Positions 52,670-64,000 of a stretch of DNA of 64,000 bases are shown here, piece after piece. Within the stretch, counting starts at the first letter, position 1. Each line of letters begins with the position of its first letter. The position numbers were made by a program, and so were the translations under genes. The notes beneath the pieces are model-generated. The model was not told the DNA's origin. It was given only the letters and a program-made list of their open reading frames with translations, and ran no database searches. Origin of the DNA: Chromobotia macracanthus (taxonomy: Eukaryota; Chordata; Actinopteri; Cypriniformes; Botiidae); the NCBI GenBank assembly GCA_036877525.1, contig JAZGTH010000108.1, positions 868,001 to 932,000 of the forward strand. Direction: 5' to 3'.

Positions 52670-55600
52670 GTGATTTCCTCACAACTAATGATTTTCGTAC
52701 TGCTACAAGAGCTTTAAAGGTACAGACATCAGCATTCATTTAAGACAGCTGCGTTCCTGTGTACACTGTTTTTATTGTCTAAGGTTTGGGAAATCAAAAC
52801 CTTGAAGATTAATTATGATTATGTGTCTTATCATATATGCTTTAACAAAAGCAGTGCTCTGTGGAGCTGTCAAAAAGAGCCTAATTATCCCTGTATGTTT
52901 CCCATATAGCAGCTTTAATTAAAGAGCAAGACATCTCCAGCTTCATTTTGATGTCCTTCCTCTTCTTCTCTGCTTATCTGTCTCTCCTCTCCTCCGTGTC
53001 TCCTTGTGTAATTACGGGATGTGAGATTCTTGGGTGAGTGTTCATTAAAGCGGTCTCCAGTGACAGCACATTTTAATTGCAGCTTGACTCTGCACACATC
53101 AGTCTGCCAAGGGGACGACTGCGGTCCGATCCATCAATACCAGGGCTGCAGGAGTGACTCACTGAATCCAGACAAGTCAGTGCTCAGTGTCTGGAGTGCT
53201 ATGCCAGACCCTCTGCATGCCCCAGTGTAATGTGAGGGATGTGAGGGGTTCAGAGTTAAGGGACTCGACCCTTTGCATCTCTTTGGCTCTGAATGGGTCT
53301 GTCAACACTGTTTCTTTGAACATTTTTTGGCCGACGTGCTGGTGGGGTAGATATTGGAAGATATTTTTGTTTTATTGTAGTTTTATTAATATTTTGAAAT
53401 AGCTTTTATTTTTATATTTTCAGTCTTTGTTGATTTTAGTTTGATTTTTAGCAATTTTGTTATGTACTTTTGTAATTTTATTAGTTTTTTTTTAATATTG
53501 CTATTTAGGTTTAATTTATTTCTATTTCAGTATTAGTTCAGTTTTAGTTTTTATTTAAGGGAAATTATTTTGTATTATTTTGTGTATTTTTGTGATAAAA
53601 TTAGAAATGTTGGTATGTTTTGAAAAGTATGTTTTGAACTAATATTTTGGCCTATATTTTACTTAATTTCAGCTTTCAGTTGACAGAAATTTAAGTTTTA
53701 GTTAACAATAATAACAGTGCCTCTGAAGGGTTTCCATGACACTGAAGCAGTAGTGTTAACAAATACATGCCACACTCTTTTCCTGCCTTTGAGTCGTCTA
53801 ATAATTCTGTCGTCTAATAAAAGTATAATCCTGCCTAATAAATTAGAAACAAGTAAAAGATCTGATAAAAGAAGTGGGGATAAATTATTTTAAATGGTAT
53901 ACACACCTTTCAGTTATGGCATAATGACACATGGTTTTGTAGAAAAAAAGCAGGTCATGTGACTTCAACTTTGCTTTAAAATAATTTGTTTAAATGTAAT
54001 TTACAATACTGAGGAGAAATCCACTAATCAAAGATGTTGCCATTACCATGGAAACAAAAATATGCGCCTGAGAGCAACCGGCCACTCCCAGGAAGCATTG
54101 CATTTGATGTATACTGATTGAGTCTTCCTACATACTCAAACTACTTACATTAAAACAATATTACATGAGCATATAATGTCAGCACATCTGTGATACAGTA
54201 CAGTACATGCGATTTGGAAATGAATGTAGTTTAAATTATGTGATTCTGTTATAAACACTTAAAGTTAGGGTAGGCAAGGCAGGATCACAGCTAAATACTG
54301 TAATTTATATTTTCTCAGTTTTTATAGTTATTGTGTCAACCTCAACAATTCAAACACCAAACTGTTAATAAAGATATAAATTTATTTGTAGAAAATATCA
54401 ATTTATAATCAACATTTGGTGCCTAACTACTAACTATCCCTGTGATTAAAATTTTAATCTTGTTACCCATTCTGGCATTTTTACTTTTATTGTCGGGAAG
54501 TTTGACAACATGACAAATTTTAAAAACAAGTGCAAAAATGGCAGCTTCATTTAAATAAATAATAAAATAGCACATTATTTTTCTTTTGACCTCCTGAGTT
54601 TTTACAGCATTTTCTTAAGGATAAACACCTCCTCTCACTGATGCTTTGTTTTAGGAGTTTCAGCTGTTGGTTGATGATGATCCCTGAGTGCAGGTGTACT
54701 GGAGCTAGTAACAGAAACACTGTTGTCTTTGCTTCCTGGTTAGAGGAAACCTTCACAGTTTTTGGTAAATGCATAAGGATTGTTGCCACAAATCTGTCTT
54801 CATATAAAATTCATAGCATTAGCTGCTTCTGTGAAGTCAAAATCATCTACTTTGATTGACACAATACACAGATGAGAGCACTAACATACGCCACTCTTTC
54901 AGCCTGTGTGTTCTCCTGTGATAAAGCTTATCAAGTGTGCTAATCAATCCTCAGCTTTGTCTATTACTTGTTTTTTTTCTAAAACTTTATTGCTTCAGCA
55001 ATTAAAATTCATGTGATCTTGTCTCTAAGCGAAACTTGAAGTGTTTTGCCTTTGTTAAAATAATTGTCTTTGTTGTTGATTACATACTGCGTTGTTTCAA
55101 AGAAATAATTAACCCAAAAATAAAAATTCTACATATTCAAACTTTGCATTCAGTTACAAGACAAGGAAGAACAAGGGAGAAAAGAAAAAAATGTCAGGAC
55201 TTAAATACTGTTACCACACTGTCCGTGTCACTTAAAGTATCATGGCAGATATAAACTGGTTTTTGGCATAATAAATGTTGACTGCACATTTAGTTAGCAT
55301 GTGTTTTGTGTTCTGTTGATGAAACAATCAAGTTTGACAGAACATACTATTCATTCAGCCTGCAGAGACGACAGGCTCCCCATTATTCTCTGTGGCAGCA
55401 CAAGAACAATCAAATACCCAGATCAATTTCACATCAACTACACACCACAACACAACCTTTGCTCTTCATTGTGTGCATTAGCAAATAGCGAAAATTTCTT
55501 TGATCTGACAGAGACAAAGAGAAAACACAATATAAAACTGCCCAATGCGACCACTTTTTAAATAACAAACAACACATGCCAATGATCACTTCAGAAGTCA

Positions 55601-56050
55601 TACGCCGATTCTTCCTTTGGTTGGAGGATTACTTGCTACTTTGTGTATTTTTTATATTTACTTAATGCTATAACATGACAAACATTATTCCAGAAGTGTA
55701 GCTTGTTTCCTGTTATAAACATTAACCTTTGACAAGAATACCAATGTTTAGACATGTGGATGTAGTCGGGATGAACACACTCTTTGTCTCATATAAACCT
55801 CATTGTGCTGATTAAAAGGGTGGAAAATGTTATATAATTTAAGAGATTTTGCCAACACGCTGAACATATAATTGGCTCTGGAATGCAGTAATTGCTGCCA
55901 TCTCTCATGTTGGGTGCATCCAGTGCTATGTCCTCTGAGGAATGAGATAAATTAACAGTATCTTGTTCTGGAGAAGCCAGGGTTACAACCATTTATCGTT
56001 TCAGACAGGATTCCTGCTTTTGCAATAACATTCCTCATTCTGTACACTGG
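52670..56050. other. gene-poor sequence downstream of EIPR1
   Basis: AT-rich. A non-repetitive lower-AT block lies at 52905-53115. T-rich low-complexity sequence runs 53320-53700. A diverged copy of the atagttcaccc repeat lies at 55095-55135. No coding similarity. Confidence 0.5.
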
Positions 56051-56054
56051 AGTT

Positions 56055-56350
56055 CTGCTGTGTTTAAAGGTAGGATAGGCAGTTTCAGAGAGACTAGCAA
56101 TAGCAAGCTAGCTTTGAAAGCAAAAGACCCCGCCCTCCCTTCAGAGCTTCAAATCACATAAAAGCATACATAGTTTAACAGGCAAGCAGAACATCCTATC
56201 AATCATTGCATTTGGACCAAATGAAATAATTGGACGAATATTTTATGGTTCTGCGCCTTCCACAGATGGTATATAAATATATAAATCTATTTAGACAACT
56301 TTACTTAATGATTGCTATCAGGATGTAAAAACATTCAACCAGCATAACAA
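56055..56350 (+). repeat. dispersed repeat A, copy 2, with MITE-like head
   Basis: 56190-56335 matches 15069-15212. Just before it, aaaggtaggataggcagttt at 56067 is a MITE-like start I associate with cyprinids. Copy 1 lacks that head. Confidence 0.55.
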
Positions 56351-56915
56351 AAAATGTTTCTGAAAATCATCGACCTGCCTTCACAAGGGTTCACATTTAT
56401 CCTAATGAATATAGAAGACATTGGACATTCTCCTAATGTTCATGGAATAAACGGCGATGATGATGCAACATTTTACCCATGGTACATTGCAGACTCATCT
56501 GCACATGGACATTAAAGAACATGAAGCGTGTTGGAACCATTGACCCCCTTTTCCCAGCTTTGCCTGAAGGCTTTTTCAGTTTTTGTTGACTGTCTGTTAT
56601 AACATTTTAAGTGCTATTTGTGTTGGAATGAAACTGGACAGTTTAATGGATACTGTCTTTTCAGTCAATAGGTGTGTTGACAACCTCTCACCGCACTAAT
56701 CAGCGAGATTTGGGCATTTGCAGTCAGAAGAGTTCTGACTGCAAGCTGTCTTCCTTTTTCCTGAAGCATAATTAACCTATGATAGTCACAGCAGATTGTT
56801 TGCATTAAAATTGTTCGTTAATATATTAACATGTATTATTACTAACACAATTATCACTGTTATAAAAATATTTGTGAGAGTTAACGAAATTGAAGGTGTC
56901 ACGAAACACAAAATG

Positions 56916-57079
56916 CATGCTGTGGAAAGCGACGCATGGTTTCAGCGTCGCTGCTGGTGGAGAGACAGGTTTGGAGAAGAAATGGTTACGAGGGAGGCGT
57001 TTCCCTTAACCATTTCATCTCCAAACCTGTGTCTCCACCAGCAGCGACGCTGAAACCACGCGCCGCTTTCCACAGCATG
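56916..57079. repeat. long near-perfect hairpin (73-bp arms)
   Basis: The left arm 56916-56988 and the reverse complement of 57007-57079 differ at 4 of 73 positions by my count. The 18-nt spacer can itself pair partly (aggga with tccct). The arms start catgctgtggaaagc. No ORF and no terminal-repeat element recognised around it. It could be a foldback MITE or, if transcribed, a small-RNA precursor. Confidence 0.85.
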
Positions 57080-57124
57080 TCATTCTTGTCAGATAATCTG
57101 TCAAATAACTGACAAACTGTTTTG

Positions 57125-57322
57125 TGTCAGAGCATGATGTCTAGATCCTGATTTCTGTTTTTGGTTTTGGATTTTGTTTTTTCCTCCTCGAGGGAGTTCT
57201 GGTCTGGACTATGTTTCCCTGTTTGCTTTCTGTTTTCCCCCTCGAAGGAGATTTGTTTAAATAAAGTTCATGTTTAGTCAAGCTGGTCTGCGATTGGGTT
57301 CTTCCCTTCCCCGTCCCTGACA
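57125..57322 (+). repeat. short LTR-like unit with TGTCAG/CTGACA ends
   Basis: 198 bp beginning TGTCAGAGCATGATGTC and ending CGTCCCTGACA, the same termini as 35929-36446. It includes an aataaag at 57259 and two related phrases, ctcctcgagggagttctg and ccctcgaaggagattt. No coding part and no clear target duplication. Likely a solo LTR of a small family. Confidence 0.5.
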
Positions 57323-60300
57323 TGTTATCACAACATATATGAATGCAGATGTTGGTTGAGTTGCCAGTTTGTGTGTTTAATAAATTTACTGCCATACAAA
57401 GTTAGGTTTAACATGCATTTTTAATTGCAAAGACTGTTTTACAGTATTTACAGTAATTATTAGAATGTGTTTTTGTGTTGTATAAACCATCCTGCACATC
57501 CAAATGTAACTGTAATGTGCAGTAATGATTCAAAAGTATCTACAGTCAGAGCAGTGTATGAATGTTCCTCCCACGCTCTCACAGCGCTAGCGAGGAAATA
57601 GCGTCAAATTATTTTGGAAAGCGTGGCAATAGACTGTTTCAGCCCCCTCCTTCCTTTGGAGGAGAAAACATGTGTCTTTCCACTTCTCTCTCGCTGGAGT
57701 TTATTACGTCTATCTAAGCCACTGGGTTCATGATTCAAGAATTAGTAAGCCTTTACAGGCGGGAGCTGGTTTATCTGCTCTGCGTATGTGTGTGTGTGAG
57801 AACTATAATAAGAACCTGTTCCACCCCTCACTGTTCCCTGCTCCAGCATGGAGTTCGTTTTTCCTACAAAACGGAGGAAGTGACCTACATAGCCACCACA
57901 TCACTGTTTTATGCTGTAGTTTGCATTTCAGGTGAAGTTGTGTGAATAACAATGGCTTTCAATAAAGGCTGAGATGTTCGTAGGAAGCTTTTGGGGTTCT
58001 GCTGATTGCTTTTGTGGTTGTTCCATTATTAGTAAAGAAAAGCTTAAGATTGAGATATATTTAATGGATTTTATTTATTATTGCAGATATGATTTATCGG
58101 TCTAGAAAGGAAAGGGATATTTATGGAGCACAGCTGTTTAACAAATCAGTTGCCAAGACAACATTCAATTACCAGTTTAGTTATACAAAAAGTATACTTT
58201 GGAGAAATTATGAAATTTTAGCAAATAATTTTTCAACACAAAATGAAAATTGACATTTACATTTAATGACTACTAGCATTCAAATAATAAAGGTTCTAAC
58301 AATAATAGCAAATACTACATATGAAAAGCAAGAATTACCATTAACATGTAAAGCGATGCTCTCAAGGGTAAACTTGTCTTCTCAAAAGTTGGTGCTGGTG
58401 GTGTTTTCCCTCCGACTCATATTTAACCATTAGCCATAAGTCCATACTGGTATGAAACACACTATCCACCAATTTCCAATGGCAAAACCAAGTTCAATAA
58501 TCAATTTTAAACTGGTAAAGATGGTGCTATGTGTGTGTATTAAGTGTATATTTTATATTTTCAGCTAATTGATTTTTGTCTGGCCATTTTGGCCTTCATT
58601 GAGAAGGCAACAAATGCGTAAAATTATAGTCATAGCAACCAGATACGGGACGTAGCAGCCAATCTACTTGTAATGGAAAAGAAACAGTTTCCTTTCTCTG
58701 TAAACGTCACTAGAGACAACAATGAGAAGAATATTGAGGATATTTCATTTTAAACAAGTCACTAAAACCATGACATGTTTATATGTTTTAGAGAATCATC
58801 AAGACATTTCTCACAAAACAAGCAGGGTCTGGTCACCCAAATATGCAGAATTTGGCCGGAATAAGACAGACAATACAGCTGCAATATATTTATGCTGTTT
58901 AAAAGTTTTAGTTAATGGTCCAGCAATCTGTTTTACTGATAATTGAAGCTCTTGTCTCTGTATATCATTTAAAATGTGTCAGCTCTCAAAACAATCCAAT
59001 AAACCCCAGCAAGGACACATTCCTCTAACCTGTGTGTTCTAAACAACAGCCGTGAACCAGCATCTCTTTATCGCTATGAATATATCTGCATATTGTCCAC
59101 ACACACATGATGTGTGCCACAGTGCTCTGTGTCACTTCATAACTCAAAAGGATTGCATGAATTGGAATATGAGATCTGTTAGTGATAGAAATAAATTTGG
59201 GCTAATGTAGGTTGTACACAAGCAACTGAACACCACCAGTCACTGTTAATTCCACATAATGAACAGGAAGTTATGTTCATGGGAGCTGTATGTGTTTCTC
59301 TCTCATACAACGCACTTGAGGCAAGCAGCTTAATAATTTTTTCAGATCTTCGACATTCCATGCCGTCTCTCTTTATATTTCGAGAACTTATGCAGTAGTT
59401 ATGTAAATGGCTTCTGGAAACCAGCTTTCACAACACTGTACTTAATTACAAAAGTTTAAAAGATATTACATTTATTCGTAGATGAGTTTGTATATGACAT
59501 ATCTGCACTGATCTATTTCTGTGCACTGGCATGTTAAGCCAGGGAAAATATGCTTCTGGGACAGGTGACACTGTTGATGAGGTTGTTCTTTAACTTATTG
59601 CTTTGTAAAGCCAGTGGCTGTAATATTAAAGGATGTTGGGATGTATTGAAAGTTCTGACGTTGCTTTGTTATTTTATACTAAATCAGCATTTTCTCAGAC
59701 ACATTAAAGTATTGTACATTGTACTGAGGAAGGTAATCCAGATTTCCACATCTAGTTAGGTTTACTGATCACAGTTACTGTAAACTTAAAGAAAGATGAC
59801 TACACATTTGCTGTTACTTGGGTTCAAATTCACATAACTCACCCTCCAACCTTTTGTATGATGAACATGCATGACACCTCAATTCCAGTGATTTTTCTAT
59901 TTAATTCTATTTCAAGTGCTCTATTACATTTCTGAGCCATCAGGCCTACAAGTTTTTATCAGGTGGGGTCCAAAATATCATAGACCGGGACGCTACCAAC
60001 TAGAAACCACCCAAATCTTCCTCCCTACATTCCAGCCTACTGCAAACTACTAAGAAGACATTAGCAACTGCATATCAATCATAGCATCCCGTAAAAATGT
60101 TAGTTGATACTAATTGGCTTGGGTGGTGAATCCCCTGGATTACCACCTTGTGAGGTTGAAGATGGCCTGGTTAGACCTGATTTACCAAGCTGAAAGGAAT
60201 TCGGTTGGGCTTGTTAACTATTTCCCACACAGCTTGGACTGCTTTGACAAGTCTTACCATCATGATCTAGTAGCAAGATGCATGCTGATTGAAAGTGACA

Positions 60301-60823
60301 ATGTTTAGGGTCCCTCTTATCCAGAGCCACCTCTGATGCTACTTTACTAGCCAAAGATTTGTCAGCAAGCACCATTGTAGAGTTAGATTATGGATCCCTG
60401 AACTGAAACCAAATCATGAAATTGTCTTATTCTGCAGACACAAAGGAAAATGTTTATTTATCAAGAACTCTAAAGGAATTCTCAGCTATGATTTATGTCT
60501 TTCCTAACATTAAGATTAATAAACCTACAATTAAGACCATCGTTATTATACAGTAAGAGTACAGAGCTCATAAATTAATATGGTTAGGAAGAGTTACTAC
60601 TAAAGGTTGCCTGACATGCAGTTGGGGGGGACTTATTAAGGGTGAGGGACTTTCATCGATTTGATATTTATCACATGCATGACAATTGTTAATTAATAAT
60701 ATGTTTGCCGATAATTGAACTTTTCTGAGCTGGTTATTTCAGGGCTGTAAATAGTTTAAATTGTACATTCACTTTTTTATGTTATATAATTTAATGGTAC
60801 ATCCAGTTTGTTGTGCTTGAGTT

Positions 60824-60827
<4 letters not shown>
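57323..60827. other. gene-poor sequence, nothing recognised
   Basis: AT-rich, short chance ORFs only. No repeat termini or coding similarity seen. Confidence 0.5.

Positions 60828-60892
<65 letters not shown>
60828..60892 (+). repeat. (GA)n microsatellite, about 32 units
   Basis: Uninterrupted GA dinucleotides over about 65 bases. Perfect arrays of this length are usually polymorphic. Confidence 0.98.
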
Positions 60893-60894
<2 letters not shown>

Positions 60895-63800
60895 CAGCAG
60901 TGTAGTGTTCTCTCTGTAGGGCTCTTTAGAGGAGTTTAATTGTTTTATCTGACAGACAGCACTGAGAATGGACTACACTTTGTGCCTGCAGTGCACATTT
61001 AGTTGGTGGAAAACCATCCTGAGGCAAGTGTCCCTGAGGTGAGCATATGTGTGCAAGACAACACGTGATCCCAGACTCTGTGTGTGTGTGTTAGGATAGA
61101 TGCTTAACTTTCCAAAATACACTGAGAAAACACACTAGCACACCAGCTGAAGAGCTTGACTAATGAATTCAGTGTCTGTGCAGAGTGGAAGGTAGCTTAT
61201 ATTATTACTTTTTCATCAATTTTATTTCAATTCTCTAATATGCAATTAGTGATTGATCATCAGTTAGATTAGGACAAACAGACATCTGAAAAACATTATA
61301 TGAAGCAGAGTCATAAAGATATATTAAAGATCATATCATAAACATCACAACATAAAAAACATCTGACAGGGAACCTTTTAATGGCATAGATGAGTACTCT
61401 GAAAATTATATCTAACAAAGTGAATGCACAGATAACATGCATAACTTAAGAAACTTAATTTAATTTAAGAAACTTTGTCCTGTTCTATGTGAATCTGTGA
61501 TCATTGGGTTTGCCCTGCTTATTTACATGCATTCTGTTGTATAAAAGCAACATCAAAACAGTAATTGTGCTATTATGGCCAAATATCAGCACACTGTGAT
61601 GACCTGCAGTCTGATGTTCAACCAAATTGTAGCTGTGCTTATACACAGCCACACCACACTCTTGATTGTGTGATATAGCTGTATTGCTTTGCTCTATCAA
61701 TGTAACATTGTCATATGTGAAACACAATGCTGGTGTAGCACAACACTGATGTGGTTTCAGAAGTTAGGACCATATCACCTGAATTCACAAAGGAGAAAAT
61801 GCAGAATTATTAACACGCCACACAAATATACAAAAAAAAACATTTACTGATGTTCAGGTAGGCTGTTCAAAAACAGTGACATTAAAGAAGAACCAATTAA
61901 AAGCAATGCTAAAAATATTTTTTGTATGTTTATATTTTGGCATCAGTTTTGGTTGATTGTAATATTAAATTAGTTTTCTTCCGTGACACTGTGTCCATTG
62001 TTTAGAGGCACTATGAGTTGCTTTACAGCTCATTTTAAGTAGTCACACCCAAACATTAGGCCATTGGTTTAACAAGGGGCGTGAAAGCTCATAGTGCTTT
62101 CACTTCACTTTTAAAACATGTTTGCTAACTCCAACAAACCTTTCCCAATGCTAAAGCTATGAGTGAAATTATTTGAGTGAAATTAAAATGGGTGAAATTA
62201 AAATACTTCTTTCATAAGAAGAATAAGTTATGTGTCTCTCAGCCAGAGGGAAAATCTGCTTTTGCAGGTGCTGTAGACAAAGCAAAGAAGTGCCTTGATA
62301 ACAGAGTACATGCAGTCACTAATCACAATGAATCTACACATTATTACAGAGATCACAAGGGCCGTTCTGTCTTAATCTAGACTCCTGCAGCTCATGAGAC
62401 TCTGACTCTCTCCCTCTCCAAACTGTGTCATCTATCACCTGCTGTATGGTTTTACCTCCTTTTCTTTGCTTCTCTCCGTTTCTTCAGCAGGGTGACAGAA
62501 TGTCGGACGACTGGTAAATTATCAAGGGACTCAGTGAGCAGAGCGCTTTCTTTAAGGTGCTAATAACCAGCCCTTCTTTTCCTTGACCACACATCTGTCG
62601 CCTTCCTTCTTGCCTTCATCTCTCTCTTTCTCTCTCTTAATCTGTTCTTTATTGTTTCAACTGTTTCTCCTTCAGCCTGCTGCTAGTGGACGGTGCTGTG
62701 CTCTCATTATAGCGGGCGATAATTACGAGACAATGGAAAGTGATTGTGCTGCCTACTTGAAGCCTTTAGCTGCAAAGCAGGAGTTAATTTTACACTTACA
62801 ACATGCTTTAATTAAAGAAAAAGAAAGGTAAACGCCCCTGTGATTGTGTGTGTGTGTGTGATGTGCAGCTGAATACATGCATCAGATGTGAGGTTTACAT
62901 ATAGAAATGTTTCATCCTTGCTGTTATATTTATGTCTCTATATAATAAATGTGATTTATCATGCTCATAAGCATGACATGATGATGGTTTTGTTTAGAAT
63001 ATGGTGAAAATACACATGCATATTTGTTTCAGCCAATGATGTCTGCAATACCTGCACAGAGCTGTATGTTAGCAATCACATTCATTTCAATGGCAGTCAC
63101 TCGGCTGGCATGGAAATCTGTAATCTTTGCCTGTAGGAACCATTAGTGCTTTTGAGCACTAATCACCTTAGTTGTAAATGCCATTTCATTAATCACTCTG
63201 GAGCAGAAAGTGACATCAGGACAATTCTGATTGGCTAAAGGACCACATGAAATAACTAGCCAAACCTTGAACCTCTTAAAGCTCCAATCTATAACTTTTG
63301 CCTCTGTATGTCATCTCTGTTTACAACATAACATACTTTTATTTATGCATGTTGAAGTCAAACTGACATTTCCCACGATATCTGACCCTGCAGCTCAAAT
63401 TATAGATCATTATTATAAACTAACTGTTGTGAATGGGGTTTAAGATAAGAGAGCGTTTTGAACACTGAGCTGTTATGTACTTGCTAAATAACTGTTTTTT
63501 AAACTGGATTGCAGATTTAAATCTGTGTTTATACATTTATTCTAGATAAACTGATTGATGTAGAGTGCTGTTGCTGTCGTGTGGGTTTAAAGCTGTTAAA
63601 CAGTAAGAAACAATAAGTAAGAACCTATTAGAATAATAAATTAAGCATACATCTGTGTAACAGATTCATCTACGCTTTAATTTAAGAAATCCAAGAGGAA
63701 AGCAAACAGATCTTTGGCTGCTGTACTGATATAAACCCACATTAAGATTTGTTTTATCTCTTTTAGCGGGTTATTTGAGGTAATCTATTAAGTACTAATG

Positions 63801-64000
63801 AATCTAAATAGAACAATAGAACAAGAACTAAAGCTTTGTATATTGCACCAAAAGTTCTTTATTAGACACATGTACGATTTTGTAATGAATGATGTGCCCA
63901 TTTAAATTTGATTAAATATCATCATTATCCCTGAGGTCAGGCAGAGTGCTGAAGCCCATTCAGGGTCTCTCAGGGAAACACCCTGGACAGGTGGCCAGTC
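60893..64000. other. gene-poor sequence to the right edge
   Basis: AT-rich. Contains a candidate conserved block (62690-62830) and repeat D copy 2 (63276-63430). No protein-coding exon recognised. Confidence 0.5.
63276..63430 (+). repeat. MITE-like repeat D, copy 2
   Basis: Starts ttaaagctccaatctataac, then gtcaaactgacatttcccac and gaccctgcagctcaaattat. It matches the reverse complement of 49495-49812. Confidence 0.6.

Noticed and set aside
54035..54075. RFX X-box-like site (ttgccattaccatggaaac)
   Set aside because: The half sites are too far apart for the consensus, and a similar ccatggaaac at 44886 lies in unrelated context. Not enough to call.
1..64000. CRISPR arrays, operons or other prokaryotic systems
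   Set aside because: No regularly spaced identical repeats with unique spacers; split genes and vertebrate transposons show this is animal nuclear DNA.

Overview
The window looks like nuclear DNA of a teleost fish, most likely a cyprinid (carp or goldfish type). It has vertebrate split genes with GT-AG introns and AT-rich introns. The transposon mix is typical of cyprinids: tRNA-derived SINEs, Tc1/mariner elements, a DIRS-type tyrosine-recombinase retrotransposon, an L2-like LINE, an endogenous-retrovirus-like LTR element and several small MITE-like repeats. The species is inferred, not proven.

Left part (about 0.4-11.2 kb, minus strand): TRAPPC12, a TRAPPIII subunit with a C-terminal TPR array. 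Ten coding exons are visible, from the start codon at 10463 to 409, and every splice phase agrees. The last exon or exons lie beyond the left edge. A CpG-rich stretch at about 11.16-11.40 kb with an NRF1-like site is the probable promoter.

Plus strand (16.07-50.16 kb): six exons of EIPR1 (TSSC1), a WD40 protein of endosomal recycling. EIPR1 is the head-to-head neighbour of TRAPPC12 in other vertebrates, so the pair was probably served by one bidirectional promoter. This EIPR1 copy looks damaged. I found no exons for its first ~90 residues. A conserved WD-repeat Trp is Leu, exon 6 has lost 7 nt at its start, and exon 7 runs into a stop with its donor gone. The last two exons remain open and in phase. 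A decaying duplicate in a polyploid fish is the simplest reading.

The 21-kb intron between EIPR1 exons 6 and 7 is packed with nested transposons. A LTR-like repeat pair (27.3 and 35.9-36.4 kb) flanks a Tc1 element, which is split by a retrovirus-like element with gag, pro-pol and a 3' LTR but no 5' LTR and no env-sized ORF. Further right is a degraded DIRS element (38.6-43.2 kb) with inverted termini and an internal complementary region. It carries two solo LTRs, one with a perfect 4-bp target duplication.

Right part (50.2-64 kb): a broken L2-like LINE just past EIPR1, then gene-poor DNA holding a near-perfect 73-bp-arm hairpin (56.9-57.1 kb), a short LTR-like unit, a long GA microsatellite and a few non-repetitive blocks that may be conserved noncoding elements. 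I see no further protein gene. No CRISPR or other prokaryotic-type system is present. The least explained signals are the 17-bp micro-inversion between two LTR copies, the long hairpin, the exact palindromes, and an isolated 78-bp inverted copy of an intronic sequence.
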